From contig JBGAUE010000010.1 in NCBI GenBank assembly GCA_044228795.1, positions 56,892 to 120,891 on the forward strand: a stretch of DNA of 64,000 nt, in the 5' to 3' direction. Position numbers and translations under genes: made by a program. Each line of letters begins with the position of its first letter. Position 1 is the first letter of the stretch. Shown one piece after another: positions 16,609 to 26,200 of this stretch. Origin of the DNA: M0108 sp044228795. GTDB taxonomy: Bacteria; Pseudomonadota; Gammaproteobacteria; Chromatiales; Chromatiaceae. Under the pieces are notes generated by a model, which saw nothing but the letters and a program-made list of their open reading frames with translations, was not told where the DNA came from and did no database searches.

Positions 16609-17634
16609 ATGTATAACAAGGGTAGAATACTCGCGGTCGATGACACCCCTGCCTCTCTGAAGCTGGTGACGGATCTCCTGAAGGCCGAAGGCTTCGAGGT
16701 GCGTTCCGCGATCAGCGGTGAACTCGCCTTGCACGCGGCCGTCAGTAACCCGCCAGAGTTGGTGTTGCTCGACATACGCATGCCCGTGATGGATGGCCCC
16801 GAGGTCTGTCGACGTCTCAAGGCTGACTCCAGAACCCGCGAGGTGCCGGTGATTTTCGTCAGCGCCGCCTCGGAGATTGGCGAGAAACTCGTGGGTTTCG
16901 AGGTTGGTGCCGTGGATTATGTAACCAAGCCCTATCAGCGCGACGAACTGCTGGCTAGGGTACGCACCCATCTGGAACTGTACCGCCTGCGCCATCGGCT
17001 CGAAGGCTTGGTGGAGGCTCGAACCGCCGCTTTGCTGGCCAGTGAAAGGAGAGTCAGAGACAGCCTGCTGGAAACCATCACGGCGTTCGCCGTTCTCGTT
17101 GAGATGCGTGACCCCTATACCGCCGGTCACCAGCGACGCGTCGCCCATCTCGCCGCTGCCATCGCCAAAGAGATGCAAATGACGGATCAAAGGGTCGAGG
17201 GGGTGCGATTGGCCGGCGCCGTACATGATATCGGCAAGATCCAGATCCCCACCGAAATACTCAGCAAGCCAGGACGTCTCACGCATGTGGAGTTTGAACT
17301 CATCAAGCAGCACGCCGAGAGCGGGTACGACATACTGAAAGCTATCAACTTTCCCTGGCCCATCGCCCAGATCGTCCGGCAACACCACGAGCGACTGGAC
17401 GGTTCCGGCTATCCACAGGCACTCACCAACGATCAGATATTGTTAGAAGCCAAGATCTTGGCGGTGGCCGATGTCGTAGAGTCCATGATCTCTCACCGTC
17501 CCTACCGGCCCGGGCTTGGACTCGCAGCCGCGATGGCTGAAATCATCACCCACAAAGGCAAGCTGTTTGATCCAGCGGTGGTGGATGCCTGTGTCAGGCT
17601 GTTCAAGGAGCTTAGCTATGTCCTCCCTGATTGA
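16609..17634 (+). CDS. Response regulator with HD-GYP phosphodiesterase domain
   Basis: A 341-residue protein: receiver (residues 1-125, D55 in VLLDIRMPVMDG, K in VTKPY), a short helical linker, and an HD-GYP domain. The metal motif VHDIGKIQIP and the signature HHERLDGSGYP are complete, so cyclic di-GMP hydrolysis is expected. FFKELSYV-type endings are typical of two-component RpfG-like proteins. It begins 13 bases after the hybrid kinase stop and is almost certainly its co-transcribed output. It converges with the minus-strand GGDEF-hemerythrin gene 58 bases downstream, so opposing c-di-GMP activities face each other. Confidence 0.93.
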   Translation: MYNKGRILAVDDTPASLKLVTDLLKAEGFEVRSAISGELALHAAVSNPPELVLLDIRMPVMDGPEVCRRLKADSRTREVPVIFVSAASEIGEKLVGFEVGAVDYVTKPYQRDELLARVRTHLELYRLRHRLEGLVEARTAALLASERRVRDSLLETITAFAVLVEMRDPYTAGHQRRVAHLAAAIAKEMQMTDQRVEGVRLAGAVHDIGKIQIPTEILSKPGRLTHVEFELIKQHAESGYDILKAINFPWPIAQIVRQHHERLDGSGYPQALTNDQILLEAKILAVADVVESMISHRPYRPGLGLAAAMAEIITHKGKLFDPAVVDACVRLFKELSYVLPD

Positions 17635-17692
17635 TTCGACATCGCCGGCATGGGCGAGGCTTGCCCAGTATTCATGGCTGATCAGGCTGGTT

Positions 17693-19135
17693 TCATCCCG
17701 CCGCTAACCGATCCATTGGCGCGGTCGGAACGGCGACATAGGGGAAGAATTCGCGATCGGCCCTGAGCATGTGTAGGGCCACCACGTCCTGGGCCAGAAA
17801 CTGGAAGAGCTCGCCAAGGCCGAGATTACCCGCCTGGAAGTGGCCGACCAGGACCCCCGCCTTCTCGACAAGGCCGCGATGAATGCCGGCATGGGCGATG
17901 GCGTCGGGATAACCGGCGGCGGTGATGATGGCCTCCTCATCCGCGAAATGCTGGACGATATCGCGGATCAGGTTATCGACCAGGCTGGTGACCTCGTCGG
18001 CGGGTAGGCCGGAGAGTATGGCTCCCAGCAGCCCATTGGCGTCCGCGAACAGACCGCGATGCTGACGGTCGATCAGGGGCTGGCCGCTTTCATAGGCGGG
18101 ACGCCAGCTCAGTTGCACGAAGCCCGCCCCGACGTTTTCGCCCAGCCCGGCACGCTCGGGTCTTTCGGGCGCCACCTGGACCTGGTTGCGGCCGCCGGTC
18201 TTGGCGCGGTAGAGGGCGGCATCGGCCCGTTTGAACCAGCTTTCCCAGTCCTCCCCGGGCAGGCACTCGGCCACGCCCAGGCTCACCGTCAGGTGTTTGA
18301 CCGTTGGGAAGTCCGCTTGGGCAATGGTCGCGCACAGCCGCTTGGCCATCAAGGCCGCGGAGGTGAGGGTGGCGTTAGCGGTCAGAATGACAAACTCTTC
18401 CCCACCCCAGCGGGTCAGGGCATCCGTGGCCCGCAGGGACGACTGGACCAGCGCCGCCAATCCCGCCAGCACCTGATCGCCGGCGATGTGGCCGTAACTG
18501 TCATTGATCTTCTTGAAGAAATCGATGTCGATGAGGATCAGGCTCAAGGGGTGGTCATAGCGCTTCAAGCGCTCCATCTCGTTGGCCACGGCATCCGCGA
18601 GGCGCCGCCGGTTCCAGGCACCCGTCAGTTTGTCGGTACTGGCCAGTTTCTCCAGTTCGATATGGGCCTGTTGCAATTCCCGATGAGTCTGTTGCAACCG
18701 CCGTAGGGTTTGCTGGATGGCGATATGGGTGTGCAGACGCGCCCGGAGCACGGCCGCCGAGTAGGGCTTGGTCACGACATCTACGGCCCCGGCCTCCAAC
18801 ACCTGGGCCTCGAGGACGGGGTCCTGATTGGCCGTGATAAAGATGACCGGTAGGGTCGCCGTTAACCGATCGGCCTTGAGGCGCCGGCACAGCTCCAGGC
18901 CGTCGTTATCCGGCAAGTGGTAATCGAGCAGAATCAGGTCCACCCCCTCGCGAGGGATATTCAGGGCATCCGGGGCTTGGGGGCTGAACAAGAGGCTATA
19001 GTCATTGGGGTTCAGAGCCTCGGTCAGGAGGTTGCGGCTGGAGGAGTCGTCACCCACCACCAGTAGGCGTGGGGCAGCGCCCCGGGTGTTTTCAGCAAGG
19101 AGGTCATCGTTGCTCACGTCGTTGTCCTTCTTCAT
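17693..19135 (-). CDS. REC-GGDEF diguanylate cyclase with C-terminal hemerythrin domain
   Basis: A 480-residue protein. The receiver spans about residues 22-140 (D71 in LILLDYHLPDNDG). The GGDEF domain has an intact GGEEF active site near residue 245 and an inhibitory I-site RATD exactly five residues before it. A hemerythrin-like domain (about 345-475) shows DRQHRGLF, HFADEE, HAGIH and LHMLRADREF, the His/Glu/Asp ligands of a di-iron oxygen-binding site. It should make cyclic di-GMP under control of phosphorylation and possibly O2. ATG 19135 (MKKDND) is chosen because it overlaps the upstream Hpt stop as ATGA. A longer frame upstream lies inside that gene. Confidence 0.92.
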   Translation of the reverse strand: MKKDNDVSNDDLLAENTRGAAPRLLVVGDDSSSRNLLTEALNPNDYSLLFSPQAPDALNIPREGVDLILLDYHLPDNDGLELCRRLKADRLTATLPVIFITANQDPVLEAQVLEAGAVDVVTKPYSAAVLRARLHTHIAIQQTLRRLQQTHRELQQAHIELEKLASTDKLTGAWNRRRLADAVANEMERLKRYDHPLSLILIDIDFFKKINDSYGHIAGDQVLAGLAALVQSSLRATDALTRWGGEEFVILTANATLTSAALMAKRLCATIAQADFPTVKHLTVSLGVAECLPGEDWESWFKRADAALYRAKTGGRNQVQVAPERPERAGLGENVGAGFVQLSWRPAYESGQPLIDRQHRGLFADANGLLGAILSGLPADEVTSLVDNLIRDIVQHFADEEAIITAAGYPDAIAHAGIHRGLVEKAGVLVGHFQAGNLGLGELFQFLAQDVVALHMLRADREFFPYVAVPTAPMDRLAAG

Positions 19136-19809
19136 GCTGTGAATTGCTCTTGTAACTGGATCAGGGTATCCAGGGCCCGAACATAGTCGAATTGGCCGAT
19201 CTGTGCGAGCAGCGCGTCCCGGAGCCCGTTGGCCTCGGGGCTGCCCCAATCGCCGCCCAGGCGCTGTAACAGGGTCGCGGGCACCTGGCGGTGCCTCTGG
19301 AGCCAGGCCGCGACCTCAACCAGGTCCTGGCGCTGGCCAGTGGTTTCGGTGCCGCCGGGGCTGGCGGGGACCGGGTTCCCGGCGTTTAACCCGCCTGGGA
19401 GTTGGGCGACGGCCGCCAGCACCTGACTCAGGGCCGCCTGGAATTCGGCGAGTAGGGTCGTCTCCTGTCTGGCGAGATGCGCCTCGAACCGCATGGCCAG
19501 GGGATGTAGGCCCCGGGCCCCGATGGTGAGCGTCAACCCCTTGATGGTGTGGACGAGCCGCCGGGCGAAATCCCAATCCCCTTGACCCAGGGCGTCCGCC
19601 AGTTGAGCGGGCGCCCCGGCGAAGCCCTGGTGAAAGCTGATCAGCACACGGCGCAGCATGGCCCAGTCGTTGTCCAGCAGTCGGGCCGCCTCCTCGAGGT
19701 CCAGGCCCGGCAGGTTGAAGACCTCCCCCTTGGCGTCCTCTGGGGTGGCGGCGCTGGGCGGTACCTGACTCCATCGCGCCTGGGAAAAGGGCTCCGATTC
19801 GCTAGTCAT
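19132..19809 (-). CDS. Hpt phosphotransfer protein
   Basis: A 225-residue soluble protein. A histidine phosphotransfer (Hpt) helical bundle occupies roughly residues 35-140, with the phosphorylatable histidine at H87 in RRLVHTIKGL, the standard HxxKG motif. The C-terminal 80 residues are helical and not recognised. It would shuttle phosphate between a kinase and a receiver, most simply to the translationally coupled REC-GGDEF-hemerythrin protein: its TGA overlaps that gene's ATG at 19132-19135. ATG 19809 (MTSESEPF) is chosen. The frame is open 34 codons further upstream, but that stretch is Pro/Gln/Arg-rich and unlike a protein. Confidence 0.85.
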   Translation of the reverse strand: MTSESEPFSQARWSQVPPSAATPEDAKGEVFNLPGLDLEEAARLLDNDWAMLRRVLISFHQGFAGAPAQLADALGQGDWDFARRLVHTIKGLTLTIGARGLHPLAMRFEAHLARQETTLLAEFQAALSQVLAAVAQLPGGLNAGNPVPASPGGTETTGQRQDLVEVAAWLQRHRQVPATLLQRLGGDWGSPEANGLRDALLAQIGQFDYVRALDTLIQLQEQFTA

Positions 19810-19935
19810 GTGCCGGGCCTCGCTTCTAAGTAGTTGTGGAGGTGGTTGAGAATATTGGCGGCGCTGCTCGACCTGACGGGTCAGGGGCGGGCTTGTCCGC
19901 GTTGGGGGCAAGATCAGGCACCTGTCAGTCTCTCC

Positions 19936-22818
19936 TCAAGACAGGGCGGCGTACGCGAGGACCGCTTTCTGGAAGACCTCCGCCGCTACGGGCCGACCCA
20001 TCAGAAAGCCCTGACAGGCATGGCAGCCCTGGCGGGCGAGGAAATCCAGTTGCGCCTGGGTCTCTACCCCCTCAGCGATGACCTTGAGGTTGAGGTTCCG
20101 GGCCATGGCGATGATGGCGGCGGCGATCTCCATATCGTTGCGATCCTCCGGTATGTCCCGCACGAAACCCCGATCGATCTTGAGCTCGTCGATGGGGAGG
20201 TGCTTGAGGCGGGCGAGGGAGGAATAACCGGTGCCGAAATCGTCGATGGACAGCCCCAGGCCGAGGGCCTTGAGGGCGCGCAGCAGTGCCGGCGCCTGTT
20301 CGCCCTGGCCCATGATCATGCTTTCGGTGAGTTCGAGCTTGAGCCGGGCCGGTGGCAGGCCCGTCTGGGCGAGGATGGCGGCCACCCGCTCCACCAGATC
20401 GGGCTGGCGTAACTGGCGGGGGGACAGGTTGACCCCGATGGTCACCTCCGGCAAACCGGCGGACATCCAGGCCCTGCCCTGGGCGCAGGCGGTGCGCAGG
20501 GCCCATTCCCCCAGCGGCACGATCAGCCCCGTTTCCTCCGCGAGGGGAATGAAGGCGTCTGGCGGGATCAGGCCGTCCGCGGGGGATAGCCAGCGCAGCA
20601 AGGCCTCGCAGCCGATGAGCCGGCCGCCGAGGGTCTCGAACTGGGGCTGGTAGTAGAGTACGAATTCCTTGTTGGCGAGGGCGCGGTGCAGGCGTGCCTC
20701 CAGGTCCAGGCGCTCCCGGGCGGTCTGGGTCAGAGAGGCGGTATGGAACCGGTAGGTACCGCGTCCCTCGGCCTTGGCCTGATAAAGGGCGATCTCAGCA
20801 TGCTTGATCAGGTCCGTCGCCGACTGCCCGTCCTCTGGATACAGGCTGATGCCCATGCTGGCCCCCATGTAGAGCTCGGGGGTGCCGGGCAGGCTAAAGG
20901 GTTTTTCCAGCAGGCGCAGCAGGGTCTGGGCGACCTCAGCCGCGTCCTTCGGCCGTGCCGGATGCTCCATCAGCAGGAGAAATTCATCCCCGCCCAGGCG
21001 GCCCAGGGTGTCTTCCGCCCGCACCCGCGCATTCAGCCGCTGGGTCAGGGCCACCAGGAGGGCGTCGCCTACCGGATGCCCCAGGCTGTCGTTGACATTC
21101 TTGAAGCGATCCAGGTCGATCAAGAGTACTGCCAGCCCCCGACTTTGGCGCTCGGCGTGATCCAGGGCGTGTTGGAGGCGTGACTGGACCAGGCGCCGAT
21201 TCGGCAGGCGGGTCAGGGGGTCGAAATGGACCAGATCCTCGAGCCGCGCCTCGGAATCCTTGAGCTGGCTGATGTCGGTCATGAGGCCCATATAATGGCT
21301 GGGCTGCCCCCGGGGGTCGCGGACGGTACTGATACTCAGGATCTGGGGATAGATCTCACCGTTCTTGCGCCGGTTCCACACCTCCTCCTGCCAGTGCCCA
21401 AGGCTGGTGATGCTGGCCCACATGGTTTGATAAAAGGCGGCGTCCTGCCGGCCAGAACCCAGCAGGCGCGGATTACGACCCAGGACCTCCGCCTCACCGT
21501 AGCCGGTGATGTCGGTGAAGGCCTGGTTGACGCTGAGGATGCACCCTGCGAGATCGGTGATGAAGACGCCCTCGCGGGTACTTTCGAACAGAGTCGCGGC
21601 CTGGCGCAGTCGGGTATCGGCGAGCTTGGCCTCGGTGATATCGCGCCAGACCCCCGTGGCCAGGCGCCCCGCGCCGACCTCGGTCCCAGGGTCTGGGAGG
21701 CTGATCTCATCCTCGATCCAGCGCAACTGGCCCTGACTGTCGTGGAACCGGTAGGTCAGGTGGAGGTCACCTTTGGCCTCCAGGTTGGCGAGCCAGGCCA
21801 GGGCCAGTTCCCGGTCATCGGGATGCAGATGGGACTGCCACCAGTCCGGGGCCAGGGCCGCGGTCACCTCATGGCCGAGCAGCCGGCTCAGGTTATCGCT
21901 GACCCAGGTCAGGGACTGATCGGTGGTGTCGAGTCGCCGGGTGTAGAGGACCACCGGACTGGAGGCCAGTACCCGGGCGAGCCGCTCGGAGGTGGCGCGC
22001 AGGTTGGCGCGCTCGCGGACCAGTTCCACCTGGCTCCAGGCCTTTTCCAGGGTTGCCGGGAGCTTATCGAGATAGCCCGGGTACTTGGTGAGGTAATCGT
22101 TGACCCCGAGAAGCATGGCCCGTGCCGCGATCGCCGCGCTGCCCTGCCCCGAGACGATGACGAGGGGGATGTCCAGGCCGCGCTCGGCGCGCAACACCTT
22201 GACCGCCTCCAGGGCGTCCAGCCCCGGCAGGCCGTAATCCAGCAGCACCAGGTCGAAGTCAGGGGGAAGGCGTGGATCTGTCGGCAGGCGGGTCAGGACC
22301 TGCTGGACGTCGGTGACGGTCGTCAGACGGAGGTGGGGGGCATAACGGGCCAGGTGGCGCTGGGTCAGGTCGATATCGGCGGCGTGGCGCTCGGCGTATA
22401 GCACCCGCAAGGGCCGCGCGCGCCGGGCCTGGGAGGCGATAAAGCCTTGCCAGGCGGCGAGCAGGGTCGCCGGGAGGCGCTCCAGGGTCTTGTGGTCCTT
22501 GGTCAGGTAATCGTCGGCCCCGGCCTGGAGGGCGGCGATCGCGGCCTCCGGGTCGCCGGCGCCGGTGAGCATGACCACCGCCAGGGGTAACTGGCGTTCA
22601 CGCACCCAGGCGAGCAGTTCCAGCCCGGAGCCGTCCGGAAGATGCAGGTCCACCAGCGCCACTCCATAGCGATCGGGCGTGAGTAGGCGTTCCCGGGCTG
22701 CCGCCAGGCTGGGCGCCAACTCGATGGCGATATCCGGCATCCGGCTGGCCAGCAGACGCTGGGTCAGGTCGGCGTCGATGGGATCGTCTTCTACATGCAG
22801 AACACGCAAGTCGCTCAC
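19936..22818 (-). CDS. REC-REC-PAS-PAS-GGDEF-EAL cyclic di-GMP protein
   Basis: About 960 residues. Two receivers in tandem (LRVLHVEDDPIDADLT with ALVDLHLPDGSG, then LVLLDYGLPGLDALE) precede two PAS domains (around VLASSPVVLYTR and FESTREGVFITD). The GGDEF domain is intact (GRLGGDEF, with I-site RAED five residues before). The EAL domain is also intact (CEALLRW, NLSPRQL, ELTESMIM, DDFGTGYSSL, IAEGVET). It could both make and degrade cyclic di-GMP. GTG 22818 is chosen because it overlaps the preceding receiver gene stop as GTGA. The alternative TTG 22845 is less likely. It is the third gene of the kinase-receiver-output run. Confidence 0.9.
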   Translation of the reverse strand: MSDLRVLHVEDDPIDADLTQRLLASRMPDIAIELAPSLAAARERLLTPDRYGVALVDLHLPDGSGLELLAWVRERQLPLAVVMLTGAGDPEAAIAALQAGADDYLTKDHKTLERLPATLLAAWQGFIASQARRARPLRVLYAERHAADIDLTQRHLARYAPHLRLTTVTDVQQVLTRLPTDPRLPPDFDLVLLDYGLPGLDALEAVKVLRAERGLDIPLVIVSGQGSAAIAARAMLLGVNDYLTKYPGYLDKLPATLEKAWSQVELVRERANLRATSERLARVLASSPVVLYTRRLDTTDQSLTWVSDNLSRLLGHEVTAALAPDWWQSHLHPDDRELALAWLANLEAKGDLHLTYRFHDSQGQLRWIEDEISLPDPGTEVGAGRLATGVWRDITEAKLADTRLRQAATLFESTREGVFITDLAGCILSVNQAFTDITGYGEAEVLGRNPRLLGSGRQDAAFYQTMWASITSLGHWQEEVWNRRKNGEIYPQILSISTVRDPRGQPSHYMGLMTDISQLKDSEARLEDLVHFDPLTRLPNRRLVQSRLQHALDHAERQSRGLAVLLIDLDRFKNVNDSLGHPVGDALLVALTQRLNARVRAEDTLGRLGGDEFLLLMEHPARPKDAAEVAQTLLRLLEKPFSLPGTPELYMGASMGISLYPEDGQSATDLIKHAEIALYQAKAEGRGTYRFHTASLTQTARERLDLEARLHRALANKEFVLYYQPQFETLGGRLIGCEALLRWLSPADGLIPPDAFIPLAEETGLIVPLGEWALRTACAQGRAWMSAGLPEVTIGVNLSPRQLRQPDLVERVAAILAQTGLPPARLKLELTESMIMGQGEQAPALLRALKALGLGLSIDDFGTGYSSLARLKHLPIDELKIDRGFVRDIPEDRNDMEIAAAIIAMARNLNLKVIAEGVETQAQLDFLARQGCHACQGFLMGRPVAAEVFQKAVLAYAALS

Positions 22819-23246
22819 CTCGGTGGCTGGTTGAGCAGGCACCAATAGCCTTCGATCTGGGCGGCCACTTCCAGGAATTTTTCAAAATTTACCGGCTTAA
22901 CGATATAGGAATTGGCATGCAACCGATAGGCGGCCTGGATGTCTCGATCCTCGTCGGAGGAGGTGAGGACCACCACGGGCAGGGACTGGGTGACCGGGTC
23001 CGCGCGCAACTGGCGCAGAACCTCCAGCCCGTCCACGCGCGGTAACTTCAGGTCTAGCAGGACCACCAGCGGCAGGGTTGCACCCCCTCCCCAGCGCGGG
23101 ATCATTTCCAGCACCTCCTGCCCGTCGCGTGCCACCTCGATGGGATTGGTCAGCTTGAGGCGGGCGAAGGCGCGTCGGGTCAGGTCCAGATCCGTCGGGT
23201 TGTCCTCCACCAGCAGGATGGGGCGGGTGTGGGCATCGCCGGTCAT
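22815..23246 (-). CDS. Single-domain response regulator, Rcp1/CheY-like
   Basis: A 143-residue stand-alone receiver with no output domain. It has ILLVEDNPTDLDLTRRAF, phospho-acceptor D65 in VVLLDLKLPRVDG, VLTSSDED, and the lysine loop YIVKPVNFEKF. This is the Rcp1-like type that pairs with phytochrome-like kinases. Its ATG overlaps the stop of the upstream kinase (ATGA at 23243-23246) and its stop overlaps the GTG of the downstream GGDEF-EAL gene. The three are therefore probably translated in series and work as one pathway, with this protein as phosphate sink or relay. Confidence 0.92.
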   Translation of the reverse strand: MTGDAHTRPILLVEDNPTDLDLTRRAFARLKLTNPIEVARDGQEVLEMIPRWGGGATLPLVVLLDLKLPRVDGLEVLRQLRADPVTQSLPVVVLTSSDEDRDIQAAYRLHANSYIVKPVNFEKFLEVAAQIEGYWCLLNQPPR

Positions 23247-26200
23247 TGCGGCAACTCCAGAAAGAAGGTGGTCCCTTGCCCGGGGGTGCTCTCGGCCCAG
23301 ATGCGCCCGCCCATGCGTTGCATGGCCTTGCGCACGATCGCCAGCCCGATGCCGGTGCCCGGATAGTCCTCGGCGCGTTGCAGGCGCTGGAAAATCTCGA
23401 AGATACGGTCATGGAAGCGCATATCGAAACCGATCCCCTGGTCCTGGATGGCGAGTTGGATGAGGTCCCCGGTTGCCTGGCCACGAATCTCCACCCGGGG
23501 CGGCCGGTCCGGATGGCGAAACTTCAGCGCATTGTCGAGCAGGTTGCGCAGTACCATCGCCAGCCCGTCGGGGTCGGCCCGGGCCACCAGGTCTGCCAGT
23601 TCGACCCGCACCTGGGCCCCATTCGCCTGGATGTCCTCCGCCCGCTCCGCCAGGATACGCCCCATCAGGGTCGCGAGTTCGACCGGGATGCCGTGCAGGC
23701 CCCGCCGTTCCATGCGCGAATAGGCCAGGAGATCCTCGATCAACTGGCTCATCTTCTCCACACCCTGTCGGACGTTGCGCAGAAAGAGCTGGCCCTCCTC
23801 GTCCAATTGCCCCAGATGATCCTCCAATAGCAGGCGGCTGTAGCCATCGATGCCGCGCAGGGGCGCCTTCAGGTCATGGGAGACGGAATAGGTAAAGGTC
23901 TCCAGTTCCTGATTGATGGCGGCCAGTTCGGCGGTCCTGGTCTGGACGCGCTCTTCCAGTTCAGCGTTGAGTTGGAGGACCTCATTCTCGATCCGCTTGC
24001 GTTCGGTGATGTCGCGTACCACCGTGATGACTTGGGTGGTCTCCGGCAACTGGCTGAGCCGGGCCTCGTAGTAGCGGATATTACCGGCCATGGGCAGAGC
24101 GTATTCGTAGCTGATCACCTTACCTCCGCCCGCCAGTCGCGCCAGGTTGTCCTTGAAGAGCTCTGCTGCCGGGGGTGGCAGTATCTCCTGCATACGCTGA
24201 CCCAGGAAGCGATCGGGCGGCAGATAGAGGTCGTCGATACGACTGGCGCGATAATCGCGGATGGTGCCATCGGTGTCCATGAGGAAAAAGAGGTCGGGCA
24301 GGACCTGGAAGACGGTGGTGAGCAGGGACTCGCGCTGGCGGGCCGTCAGTTCGGCCTCTTTGCGGAGGCTGATGTCCTGGATGGCGCCTTCGACGCGGAC
24401 CACCCGCCCGGCCTCCCGGACGGGCAGGCCGATCATGTGGACCCACTTGGAGGTCCCGTCGACGCTGGTTATGGGCAGTTCCAGCTCGAAGGGGCGGCCC
24501 TCGGTAATCGCTGCCCGGAGCGCCGGGACCAGCACCCGGCGCGCGGGCCGGGCGAAGGCGGCAAGGGCTGTTGTCGCACGGCTCGGCCCGGTGGAGTCCA
24601 GGCCATAGATCCGCGCCGTTTCCTCGGTCCAGGTGCCCGCGCCGGTGGCAACCTCGAACTCCCAGCCGCCCACCTTGGCGAAGCGGCTGGTGCGGTCGAG
24701 GATGTCACGCTGGCGATGCAACGCCAGCTGCGCCTCTTTGTGGTCGGTGATGTCACTGAAAAAAACGGAGATACCGTCCTGGGTCGGAAAGATGCGGTTC
24801 TCGAACCAGCGCTGCCGGGGGCTGTAGTAGTCCTCGAGGCGGATCGCTACTCCCTCGTTCATGGCCCGCTCGTAGGCGGAATAAAAGGGTTGGCCGACCC
24901 CTTCCGGGTATTCGGCCCAGATGTGTCGATCCAGCAGGTCTGCTGGCTCGCGCCCGAACAGGGCGGCGGCCTGGCGATTGACATACTGATAGCGCCAGTC
25001 CCGTCCCAGGCTGACGAAGCCGTCGCTCATGGACTCCAGGAGCTCAATCAGGCGCCGGCCCAGGCTCTCACGTGTCTTGTCGCTTTCGATGGACCCCAGG
25101 GCGTGGCCGATGTTCGAGGCGAGTTCGTCCAGTAAGTTTATCTCGGCGGTGTCGAAGTAATTGGTCCGGTCCGCATAGAGGTTGAAGGTACCCCGCATCC
25201 GACCCGCCACGGTGATGGGGAAGGCCGCCAGGGCGCGATAGTCCCTGGCCAGGGCCCCCTCCCGCCAGGGGGCCAGGCGTGGATCGGTGGCGATATCGTT
25301 GCAGACGACATGTTGACCCTGGTGCAGGGCCAGATCCGTGGGGCCCGGGGCGCGGGCGTCGTCCGTGGGGGACAGGTGCAACTGAACCAGATAGCCGTCC
25401 ATTTGGCCGGCATGGGCCACCAGCCGGATCTCCCCGTCCGCCGCATCGGCAAGGCCCAGCCAGGCCATGCGAAAACCGCCCACTTCCACGGCGATGCGAC
25501 AGACCTCGCTGAAGAGCGCATCGCTGTCGCGCAAACGGACGATGGCCGCACTAATGCCACTTAAGACCGCATGGACCCGATTAAGACCCCGGATGTGTTC
25601 CTCCGCTTCCTTGCGCGCGGTGATATCGCGGGCGATGCCGAGCACGCCGAGCACCCCCCCCTGGGCGTCGCGCATGGGAGTCTTGATGGTTTCGAAGAGT
25701 CGGCGCCGGCCGTCACTGACGGAGGTGAGCCATTCTTCGTTGAGGCTGGGTCCATCGGCGGCGAGGGCCGCCAGGTCCTTGGCCCGGAAGAACTCCGCCA
25801 CCTCGGCGGACACGAAGTCAGGGTCGCGTTTGCCCAGCATCTCCGCCTCCGTGGTGCCGTTTAGCTGTCCGAACGGTGGGTTGCAGGCCAGATAGAACCC
25901 GGCGGGATCCTTCAGCCAGACCAGGTCAGGGATGGTGTCGAGGAGGGAGCGCAGCCGGCCTTCGCTCACCGCCAGCTCCCGATTGGCCCGCGCCAGCGAG
26001 TAGGTCATCCCCGCTACTGCCAGGGCGATAAGAATCCCAAGCCAACGGATCAGCCGCAACTGGGCGAACGACTGGCCCCAACCTCCGGCGGGGATGGCCG
26101 CCAACTGCCAGGAGCCGCCGGGCAGGCTGACGGGGAGGGTGACCGGCTCCTGGATCAGAAGGCGCGGATCACCGAAGAACACCGGGCCCTCGGCCCCGGA

